A DNA stretch of 64,000 bases from Verrucomicrobiota bacterium (GTDB taxonomy: Bacteria; Verrucomicrobiota; Verrucomicrobiia; Limisphaerales; JAEYXS01), in assembly GCA_023431185.1 (NCBI GenBank), contig JAEYXS010000046.1, positions 1-64,000 on the forward strand. Direction: 5' to 3'. A program made the translations under genes and the position numbers. This document shows, in pieces, positions 8,469-15,090 of this stretch; within the stretch, counting starts at the first letter, position 1, and every line of letters starts with the position of its first letter. A model generated the notes under the pieces. It did no database searches. It saw only the letters and a program-made list of their open reading frames with translations, and had not been told where the DNA came from.

Positions 8469-9041
8469 ATGCACACCCTCCTGATCATCCTGCTGTTGCT
8501 CGCCTTGATTCTGAACTTCGTGGTCGTGGGCGGCATTGTGTTCCTCTACGTGACCCGTCCAGCCAGCCGCCGTAATTACAACCTTGGCGCGACGTCTCTT
8601 TCCAAGATTCTCCTGATCATCGGTCCCGTCATGCTCCTGGCTGCCATCCCTGCGGGACTGCACGCCTGGCATTTCTCCCGCACCGCCCTCCACGCCGACG
8701 GCACGGTCATCGAGCTGCGTGAACGGAAAGACACCGAATCGGGGAGCATCAGTTACTCCCCCACCTTTCAATTTCAGGATGCCAGCGGCGGGCAGCACAC
8801 CGTCGCTTCCCGCGTTTACTCCTCACCGCCAGAATTCCGGGTCGGCGAGAAGATCACCGTGCTCTATCGTGGCGATGCTCCGGACAACGCCGTGATCGAC
8901 TCCTTTTGGCAGCTTTGGGGCTTGCCCACCATGCTGGCCATCGGTGGGTTTGTCCTGCTGTCTGCCGGTATCCTCAGCCTCTTCTGGCCCAAACTCAGCC
9001 TCTGGTTCAGAGGCAGAATCGCCCAAGCCCTGCCCGCGTGA
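8469..9041 (+). CDS. DUF3592 membrane protein
   Basis: A 190-residue protein with membrane helices at about residues 3-27, 46-64 and 148-172. Between the last two lies an extracytoplasmic beta-rich domain containing the DUF3592 pattern: a DGTVIEL strand, YSPTFQFQDASGG, and FRVGEKITVLYRGDAPDNAVIDSF. Members are widespread in bacteria with no defined role. It is followed two bases later by the small protein at 9044, so the two are probably translated together. The start is the ATG that opens the first membrane helix. Confidence 0.85.
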   Translation: MHTLLIILLLLALILNFVVVGGIVFLYVTRPASRRNYNLGATSLSKILLIIGPVMLLAAIPAGLHAWHFSRTALHADGTVIELRERKDTESGSISYSPTFQFQDASGGQHTVASRVYSSPPEFRVGEKITVLYRGDAPDNAVIDSFWQLWGLPTMLAIGGFVLLSAGILSLFWPKLSLWFRGRIAQALPA

Positions 9042-9043
9042 GC

Positions 9044-9385
9044 ATGACCATGAGCACACCCCCAGCATTTGCCGTCACGCCGGAAGCCTTGGAGGCCATT
9101 AGACGCTTGTTGCAAAATCACCCGGAAATGCAGGCAGGTCTTTTTATGATGTCAGGCTTCGACGTGGGCGATGAGCAAGGTGTGATCGAAGCCAGCGTCG
9201 AGGGCGAAAGCTTCTGGATGGCCTATGATTCCCCGGACACTTTCGCGCAGTGGCCGCGCGTTGAACTAGGCGGTCAAAGTCTTCCCATCGCTCCCGACGC
9301 CTTGAAAAGATTGACCGGCAAAACCCTGACCCTTGGAACCCTCGATCAAGTATTTGCAGACCGCAAATTCTTGGTCGTGGTCTGA
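9044..9385 (+). CDS. HesB/IscA-fold-like small protein lacking cysteines
   Basis: A 113-residue soluble protein. FAVTPEALEAIRRLL at the N-terminus and the strand LGGQSLPIAPDALKRLTGKTLTL resemble the A-type iron-sulfur carrier (HesB/IscA) fold, but none of the three metal-binding cysteines is present; the protein has no cysteine at all. If the fold is right, it is a carrier-fold protein that no longer holds a cluster. The start was placed at ATG 9044, two bases after the DUF3592 stop; ATG 9050 is an alternative. The family call is tentative and rests on pattern similarity only. Confidence 0.55.
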   Translation: MTMSTPPAFAVTPEALEAIRRLLQNHPEMQAGLFMMSGFDVGDEQGVIEASVEGESFWMAYDSPDTFAQWPRVELGGQSLPIAPDALKRLTGKTLTLGTLDQVFADRKFLVVV

Positions 9386-9464
9386 TCTGTATGAACACCA
9401 AGATTCGGACCTCTTTGTTGGTCGGCTTGTTGAGCATCATCCGTTAACCCTCATTGTGCACAAC

Positions 9465-9866
9465 GTGAAATCCATCATCACCTTTTGTATCTTGGTGTTG
9501 ATCTTCACCGCATGCCGCCATGTTGAGCCCGAAAGGCGGTCAACTGAGGCAGAGATCCTCCATCACATCGTCGGCGAATGGACAAGTTCCGAGAGTTCAG
9601 ATGGCTGGCATCGGGTGATGATTATCAGCGAGGATGGCAGTCTGATTTCAGTGCAACGTGACGGGACAAGGGAATTGATGGGCCGTTGGGAGCTGTCCGG
9701 CAGCGTCTTGCGCGTTACTCCTACCACGTCCAGACTTGAGGCAGCGCGGGCTGCAGGCTTGCCCATGAATGCATGGGATTATTATCCCGTAGTTTACGCA
9801 GACGACCACGAATTGGTCATGGCCCCGGGCATCAGCGTGGGAGGAAGATTGAGATACAGGAGATGA
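9465..9866 (+). CDS. Putative lipoprotein
   Basis: A 133-residue protein beginning at a GTG, with a basic start, a hydrophobic stretch and a lipobox-like ending IFTAC, so the cysteine near residue 15 is a plausible lipid-attachment site. The mature part reads like a small beta-rich lipocalin-type domain (GEWTSSESSDGWHRVMIISEDG..., GRWELSGSVLRVTP), a pattern often seen in secreted proteins that report on a fitted residual or an expected value in a table. The role is unknown. The start was chosen to create a normal signal peptide; the longer upstream reading lacks one. Confidence 0.6.
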   Translation: MKSIITFCILVLIFTACRHVEPERRSTEAEILHHIVGEWTSSESSDGWHRVMIISEDGSLISVQRDGTRELMGRWELSGSVLRVTPTTSRLEAARAAGLPMNAWDYYPVVYADDHELVMAPGISVGGRLRYRR

Positions 9867-9907
9867 GGCTGGCAAATCGCCGTTACACAGTTGGTCTTTA
9901 ACCATTC

Positions 9908-10486
9908 ATGAAACTCCGCCCCTCTTTCACCCGCCCCGCACTCACCTTCCCCGAAGCCAAGGCCCTCACCCCAAACTTTACCGATGCCTCATCTCTCCCC
10001 GAGAAAACCAGCTCCATCGCCCTGAACATCCCCGGCCCCATCCGCTTATGGCGCACCGATTCCCTCTTCGACTACGACATCTTCCCCTCCTCCATCATCC
10101 GCTACGAGGCCGAATGGAAAACTGAAGGTCGCAAGATGCGCGTCGGCGACCTCATCCTCCAACGCGCCATGGTCCCACCGCTTATCGGCTTCGGCCTCTG
10201 CCTAGAGTTCGCCGTGCGCATCTCCCGCTTGATCGACGAAGAAAAACGCCTCGGCTTCACCTACGAGACATTGACCGGCCACGCCGAGCGCGGCATCTCC
10301 GAATTCTACTTCGAAGACCGCGGTGGTTCACTCTCCTTCACCATCCACACCCATTCCGAACCCGGACACTGGACCTCGCGCCTTGCCAAACACATCGCCA
10401 CCCTTCCCTACCAGGCCTGGTGTACCCAACGCGCCCTCAACCACGTGAAAGCCAGATTTCGTCAGTATAACAAACAAACCGGCTGA
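9908..10486 (+). CDS. DUF1990 family protein
   Basis: A 192-residue soluble protein. The signature LGFTYETLTGHAERGISEFYFE corresponds to the DUF1990 motif in which a G-x-x-Y-x-T-L-x-G-H-x-E-x-G core is conserved. The family belongs to a START/SRPBCC-like fold and has no assigned reaction. The ATG at 9908 fits the family start. It stands between small exported proteins and the thioredoxin-haem protein, with no clear operon tie. Codons strongly favour C at the third position, like other genes in this half of the window. Confidence 0.85.
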   Translation: MKLRPSFTRPALTFPEAKALTPNFTDASSLPEKTSSIALNIPGPIRLWRTDSLFDYDIFPSSIIRYEAEWKTEGRKMRVGDLILQRAMVPPLIGFGLCLEFAVRISRLIDEEKRLGFTYETLTGHAERGISEFYFEDRGGSLSFTIHTHSEPGHWTSRLAKHIATLPYQAWCTQRALNHVKARFRQYNKQTG

Positions 10487-10529
10487 CATCTGCCCCGGCT
10501 CATCTGAGCAACCCCGTTGGATATTTCCA

Positions 10530-10585
10530 AAAAATGGCCCGCCGGTATACCCCGCGCCTGCTGCTCGGGGTGCTACCGGCCCGGA
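10530..10585. repeat. Intergenic repeat copy with a nested hairpin in its loop
   Basis: ATGGCCCGCCGGT (to 10546) and ACCGGC (10575-10580) form the outer palindrome found compact at 26728-26742. The loop here holds a 28-base stretch (10547-10574) that is itself a hairpin, ACCCCG...CGGGGT with an 11-base interior containing CTGCTG. A comparable nested hairpin interrupts the copy at 27476-27516. Confidence 0.65.
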
Positions 10586-10627
10586 TTGACAGCCTTCCCC
10601 AACCCCGTAGTCTCCCGCCTCAGCCCT

Positions 10628-11992
10628 ATGAACTCAGCGCGTTGCCTGCTCGCTCTGCTCCTGGCGGCACTGTTGTGTGAGGTGCCGGTCACCCATGCCC
10701 AATCAATAGATTGGAATGAAGTCCTTGGCCCCCGTCAGGGCAAGCCGCCCGCCCCTTCCGGCTACAAAGTCCAGTGGCGCAGCGATCTCTACGCGGCCAT
10801 GGCCGAGGCCAAGAAGGAGAACCGCCCGCTCTTCGTCACCTTCCGCTGCCTGCCCTGCAAGCAATGCTCCGCCTTTGACAAAGAAGTCCTCGAAGGCGGC
10901 ACCGACCTTGATCCTATTCTCCTCCAGTTCGTCACCGTGCGCCTCACGGATGCCAAGATGATCGATTTCCGCATCTTCCCCATGGAAGGCTATCAGGACC
11001 TCGATCTTTCCTGGTGGGGCTGGATCCTTTCCCCCGAGGGTCGCGTCCTCAGCGTCTATGGCGGGCGCGACAACGTCTCCGATGCCACGCGCATCTCGAA
11101 GCCCTCGCTCATCCGCACCCTGCAATCCGCCCTCGCCTGGCATGCCGATCCGCGGCGTGAGAAATGGAATCTCGACCTCCCCGCGCCAGACATGACCCAG
11201 CCCAAGGCCGATCCCACGAGCCTGCCCGGCTACGCCACCTGGCAAAAGCTGCGTCCCGCCAAGGAAAGCCTGAACTCCAACTGCATCCATTGCCACCAGG
11301 TCGCCGACATCCTCCGCACCCCCGCCATCGCCGCCAAGACCTTCAACAAGGTGAAGGACACCCAAGTTTGGCCGCTGCCCGAGAATGTGGGCATCGTCAT
11401 CGAACGCGATCACGGCCTCCTCGTGAAGCAAGTCACGCCCAATAGTCCGGCGGCGATGGCTGGCTTGCAGAAAGGTGATATCCTCGGCGCAGCCAATAAG
11501 CACATGCTCTTCAGCCAGGCGGATTTTCGTGGCGTGCTCCATCGCGGCCCAAAAGGCGCCGGTGAATTCGAACTCGTCTGGCTGCGCAACGGCAAGGCCA
11601 TGACCGGCACTCTGGAAGTCAACGACGGCTGGCGTCGCACCGCCCTCGACTGGCGCATGTCCATCTCGCAAGGCGTCATCAGCGTCGGCCCCTCCTTCTT
11701 CCCGTTGAAAGTGCCGGACCAGAAACGCAAGCAGCTCGGCATCCACCCCAAGACCATGGCCATCCAGCCCTTCATGGGGGATAACAAAGATCGGGTGGCG
11801 TATAAAGCCGGCCTGCGTTCCAGCCACGTCGTCACCTCCGTCAACGGCATGAGCCCGGACCTCGATGGCCGCGCCTTCCTCGTCTGGTTCCGCATGAAAT
11901 TCAATCCCGGCGACCAGATCACCATGGGCTACCGCGATGAAGCCGGTGTGCCCAAACAGGCCAAGTTCACCCTGCCCCTGACCGGAGAATGA
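10628..11992 (+). CDS. Secreted thioredoxin-like, haem-binding, PDZ-domain fusion protein
   Basis: A 454-residue exported protein. A signal peptide covers residues 1-24 (cut near THA-Q). A thioredoxin-like domain (about 45-175) carries CLPCKQC (Cys74, Cys77, Cys80). A single c-type haem motif CIHCH follows at 219-223. Two PDZ-like regions come last (about 255-335, with SPAAMAGLQKGDILGAANK, and about 370-450, with AYKAGLRSSHVVTSVNG). Combining a redox active site, a haem site and substrate-holding PDZ domains suggests periplasmic redox quality control or electron transfer, but this is inferred. The ATG at 10628 gives a clean signal peptide. The DUF3267 gene follows 10 bases later. Confidence 0.88.
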   Translation: MNSARCLLALLLAALLCEVPVTHAQSIDWNEVLGPRQGKPPAPSGYKVQWRSDLYAAMAEAKKENRPLFVTFRCLPCKQCSAFDKEVLEGGTDLDPILLQFVTVRLTDAKMIDFRIFPMEGYQDLDLSWWGWILSPEGRVLSVYGGRDNVSDATRISKPSLIRTLQSALAWHADPRREKWNLDLPAPDMTQPKADPTSLPGYATWQKLRPAKESLNSNCIHCHQVADILRTPAIAAKTFNKVKDTQVWPLPENVGIVIERDHGLLVKQVTPNSPAAMAGLQKGDILGAANKHMLFSQADFRGVLHRGPKGAGEFELVWLRNGKAMTGTLEVNDGWRRTALDWRMSISQGVISVGPSFFPLKVPDQKRKQLGIHPKTMAIQPFMGDNKDRVAYKAGLRSSHVVTSVNGMSPDLDGRAFLVWFRMKFNPGDQITMGYRDEAGVPKQAKFTLPLTGE

Positions 11993-12002
11993 GCCGGAGC
12001 TT

Positions 12003-12581
12003 ATGCGCTTCCACGTCGGCCCCATCCCGGAATCGCCGGATTTCTCTCCGGACGAATCGTGGAAAGCCTTGCGCGAGCCTTCGCCGTGGCTGTTTCAACT
12101 TCTCGCCCTGCCTATCGGTATCGGTGCCGGCCTGCTCTTTTTGTTTCTTTGGTGGCGGCTTACTCCGTTGAGCGCTGGTGTGGGAGATATGTCTCTGAGT
12201 ATTTTTCTGCTGAACTTCGCCGGCATCGTGGTCGTGCATGAACTCATCCACGCGCTCATCCACCCTGGCAATGGCCGCCACTCCGCCTCCATCCTCGGTC
12301 TTTGGCCCGCCAAGATCCTCTTCTACGCTCACTACGATGGCGAGATGACGCGCAACCGGTTTCTCGCCATCTTGCTGATGCCGCTGCTCGTCATCAGCGT
12401 CTTGCCCTTGCTGATTCTGGCTGCCACGCAGATTTCTTCCGGCTGGCTCGCCTTCATCTCCAGCTTCAACGCTCTGCTCGCCTGTGGTGACATTCTCGCC
12501 ACCGGCATGATCTGGGCGCAGATCCCCGCCCATGCCACCGTCCGCAACCAGGGCTGGAAAACTTATTGGCAAACCCGCTGA
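12003..12581 (+). CDS. DUF3267 integral membrane protein, putative metalloprotease
   Basis: A 192-residue protein with four hydrophobic segments. The second contains VVVHELIHALIHP, a HExxH site placed in a membrane helix as in DUF3267 proteins, which are related to site-2-protease-like membrane metallopeptidases. A second feature, CGDILATGMI near residue 160, fits the NxxPxxxxDG-like aspartate position loosely. It starts 10 bases after the thioredoxin-haem-PDZ gene, so the two are probably one transcript. PDZ domains often present substrates to such proteases, which makes a working link reasonable but unproven. Confidence 0.85.
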   Translation: MRFHVGPIPESPDFSPDESWKALREPSPWLFQLLALPIGIGAGLLFLFLWWRLTPLSAGVGDMSLSIFLLNFAGIVVVHELIHALIHPGNGRHSASILGLWPAKILFYAHYDGEMTRNRFLAILLMPLLVISVLPLLILAATQISSGWLAFISSFNALLACGDILATGMIWAQIPAHATVRNQGWKTYWQTR

Positions 12582-12584
12582 TCT

Positions 12585-13586
12585 TCATCTGGCACTGCGG
12601 CCCGTCTCTTTCACCTCATACCGGCCATCCTTGCCGCGTACGATCAGAACGGCTTCCAAGCCCTCTCTTTTCGCCAAAGCCATTCCCCGTTCGACTCCCA
12701 TCACCACCATCGCTGTCGCCCAGCCATCCGCCTGGGCGCAACTGGCGTGAATGACCGTGGCTGATGCGATCTGCGTCTCCGCCGGCCAGCCCGTGCGCGG
12801 GTCGATGATATGATGATAGCGCTTGCCCTTGATCTCGCGAAAATTCCGGTCATCACCCGACGTCGCCAGGCTCTCGTTCTTGAGCACGATCACCCGTTGG
12901 ATCCGCTGTCCTTGGGCATCCGGCTGCTCGATGCCCACCGGCCAGCCCTTCCCCTCCGGCCCACCACCCACCGCCGCGAACTCCCCGCCCATATCGACGA
13001 GGAAATTATCACAGCCGAGCTGCTGCAAGCGTGCCTTCGCCAGATCCGCCGCCAGCCCCATCGCCACGGCGTTCACATCCAATGAAACGAACGGCTGCAG
13101 CTTGCGCACCGCTGGCGGCGAAGCCCTCACCTGCACATTGGTGTGGCCCACCTTTGTCCGCGCGACGGCCACCTCCGTGACCGTAGGCATCTGCCCTACA
13201 CGCCGAATCGACCCAAAGCCCCATGCCTGCACCAGCGGATATACTGTCGGGTCCAATGCTCCTTCGCTCTTCACTGCGATCTCCAGACTGATTGCGACTG
13301 CCCGCATCAAGTTCGTCGAGACCGGATACCAGTTCGTGCTGCGCGAGACATTGAACCGGGACAGCTCCGAATCCGCCCGATACGTGGACATCTCCTGCTC
13401 GATCCCGGTGAGCAGCGCCGAGATATCCTGCTTGATGACCGCTTCCTCCTGCCCGCCGATCCATTTCACCGACCACTTCATCCCTATCGCTTCGCCCGTG
13501 GTTTGCTGGACTGGTTTGCTGGCAAAAGAAGCATGAGCAAATACAAACAACAGCCACACGAACAATACTCCTCGCATGCGAATCAT
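12585..13586 (-). CDS. apbE: FAD:protein FMN transferase (ApbE)
   Basis: A 333-residue exported ApbE-family protein: signal peptide at about residues 1-23, then the flavin-transferase fold with the conserved DPTVYPLVQAWGFG, VDMGGEFAAVGG, LATSGDDRNF and HIIDPRTGWPAE motifs. It uses magnesium and FAD to attach FMN to a Ser or Thr of target proteins outside the cytoplasm. The start ATG (13586) overlaps the stop of the upstream FMN-binding gene as ATGA, so the two are translationally coupled and the neighbour is the evident substrate. The longer frame from 13628 would spoil the signal peptide. It converges with the DUF3267 gene, with only three bases between them. Confidence 0.95.
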   Translation of the reverse strand: MIRMRGVLFVWLLFVFAHASFASKPVQQTTGEAIGMKWSVKWIGGQEEAVIKQDISALLTGIEQEMSTYRADSELSRFNVSRSTNWYPVSTNLMRAVAISLEIAVKSEGALDPTVYPLVQAWGFGSIRRVGQMPTVTEVAVARTKVGHTNVQVRASPPAVRKLQPFVSLDVNAVAMGLAADLAKARLQQLGCDNFLVDMGGEFAAVGGGPEGKGWPVGIEQPDAQGQRIQRVIVLKNESLATSGDDRNFREIKGKRYHHIIDPRTGWPAETQIASATVIHASCAQADGWATAMVVMGVERGMALAKREGLEAVLIVRGKDGRYEVKETGRSAR

Positions 13587-14887
13587 AACGGCCCCACGAT
13601 CCATTGCTGGAGCGCGTAGTAATTCCAATAAAACAACATGGCCACTATCACCAGCAAGCCGGCGAAGGCATCGCGCTTGGTGAACTTATCCTGCGGTCCG
13701 CGCGAACGCACGAACTCCAGCACCGCCCCGGTCGGACAACCGAACTTGCAATACGCCTGCGGCACGAAAAACGCGGCGACCAAACCGCCCACGGCGATGA
13801 GGATGGTCGCCAAACCGGCCACGCCGATGATATAGGCATCAAATGGCTCCACACTCGCGAGATCGATCGGCAGTCCCAGCATGACGATGGCGATGACCAT
13901 GAACAGCAGCACACCGGGCAGATAGCGCAGCCGCCGCGCCACCTCATCCGGCACGGAGACACGCCACTTCTTCGGCGTCAATCGCCCCACCAGTTCCTGC
14001 GCCGCTCCGTGCGGGCACAGGTGCAGGCAATACACCGGTTTCCGGGTGGCCCACGGCACCACCAGCGCGACGACTCCCAGCAGGACGATGCCCGGAGCCA
14101 TGCGCCAGGGCAGACCCGACTTCGCCCAGCCCATCAACAAAGACTGTGCCACCAGATCACCACTGATGAGGCCCACATACGCGATGACGACCACCTGAAA
14201 CACACGCCGCACCCATTTGCGCTTCTCGATGCTTGTGAAGGTCAGCACCAAAGCCATCACTACCACGATGGCCAGTCCGATATCACCTGCCGAAGCACGA
14301 AAAGCCGGATGTTCATCTGCTTCACCCGCCGTCCGTCGGAAACGCAACGCAATGCCCTCGGCCATCGCCAAGCTCGTCATGGAGGAACCGGCCACGCCTT
14401 CCAGACGCAATGCTTTGGGCGTCATGCCGCCCACTTCCTCCCATGACTTGCCGTTCCACATCTTCATGAACTGACGGTCCGTAGCCACGTCCTCCACATG
14501 CTTGCGCGTGTCCTCACTGCGACGGATCTTGATGCCGAGCACTTTCAAGTCTTTGTCCAAGGCCACCAAGGTATCCGTCATGCCCACGTATCCGATGATG
14601 TGGTCCGCATCCGGCGAGGTACGGACGACGTAACCGATCTTCTCCCCGGCAGCATTCAAGACTTCGAGCCCGTGAAATTCTGAGCGATCCGGGCGCAATT
14701 CCTTGGCCTCGGGCAGGAATTGGGTCACCTCATCCGCTGTGACGGGAGTGTCCCCCTGGATGCGCAAGCGGTAGTGATGCTCACGCACGATCCACGCGAT
14801 GAGCAAGATGACCGCCAATCGATAGAGCCGCAGGGCGATGGGCTGCCATCGCGGGGCGGGTTTCTGGACTGGTGGTTCGGGCGACAC
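13583..14887 (-). CDS. NosR-like membrane protein with FMN-binding domain and CxxxCP motifs
   Basis: A 434-residue membrane protein starting at GTG 14887. After one N-terminal helix (about 21-36) comes an extracytoplasmic FMN-binding domain (about 75-185) ending in GVAGSSMTS, which lines up with the LSGATLTS flavin-attachment motif, with Ser169 in place of the usual Thr. About five further helices follow, with two cysteine motifs, YCLHLCPHG (Cys286, Cys290) and YCKFGCPTG (Cys379, Cys383), as in the C-terminal half of NosR. No classic 4Fe-4S ferredoxin motif is complete. It probably passes electrons across the membrane through a covalent FMN attached by the coupled ApbE. Confidence 0.88.
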   Translation of the reverse strand: MSPEPPVQKPAPRWQPIALRLYRLAVILLIAWIVREHHYRLRIQGDTPVTADEVTQFLPEAKELRPDRSEFHGLEVLNAAGEKIGYVVRTSPDADHIIGYVGMTDTLVALDKDLKVLGIKIRRSEDTRKHVEDVATDRQFMKMWNGKSWEEVGGMTPKALRLEGVAGSSMTSLAMAEGIALRFRRTAGEADEHPAFRASAGDIGLAIVVVMALVLTFTSIEKRKWVRRVFQVVVIAYVGLISGDLVAQSLLMGWAKSGLPWRMAPGIVLLGVVALVVPWATRKPVYCLHLCPHGAAQELVGRLTPKKWRVSVPDEVARRLRYLPGVLLFMVIAIVMLGLPIDLASVEPFDAYIIGVAGLATILIAVGGLVAAFFVPQAYCKFGCPTGAVLEFVRSRGPQDKFTKRDAFAGLLVIVAMLFYWNYYALQQWIVGPL

Positions 14888-14914
14888 GATTTTGAATGCT
14901 TACACGTCTATTGC

Positions 14915-14965
14915 TCTCACCCCTCCCCCCGGCCCTCTCCCCATTGAGGGGAGAGGGAGGAGAGG
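14915..14965. repeat. GGGAGAGGG palindromic repeat, reverse orientation
   Basis: CTCACCCCTCC followed by the palindrome CCCTCTCCCC-attga-GGGGAGAGGG (14933-14957). It is a member of the family at 28-143, 7141 and 35197, here in the opposite direction, lying between the NosR-like gene and the FAD oxidoreductase terminator. Confidence 0.7.
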
Positions 14966-15034
14966 CGGCGGGCTTTGCTCTAACGGAAAAAGCATTCGCT
15001 TACGATAAATTCTTTCCCCTCTAAGCCTGAAAAG

Positions 15035-15071
15035 AAAACCGCCTGGCATGAAGGTCATGACAGGCGGTTTT
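15035..15071 (-). terminator. Rho-independent terminator of the FAD oxidoreductase gene
   Basis: A perfect 11-base stem, AAAACCGCCTG at 15035-15045 and CAGGCGGTTTT at 15061-15071, with a 15-base loop. Read on the minus strand it is followed by TTTTCTTTTC-like sequence and lies 20 bases past the stop of the gene at 15091-17382. Confidence 0.85.
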
Positions 15072-15090
15072 GAATTCCCCACAAACTGTA

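Noticed and set aside
10703..12025. Long open frame on the minus strand, about 440 codons
   Set aside because: It lies opposite the thioredoxin-haem-PDZ gene, has no recognisable domain and arises from the strong codon bias of the real gene.
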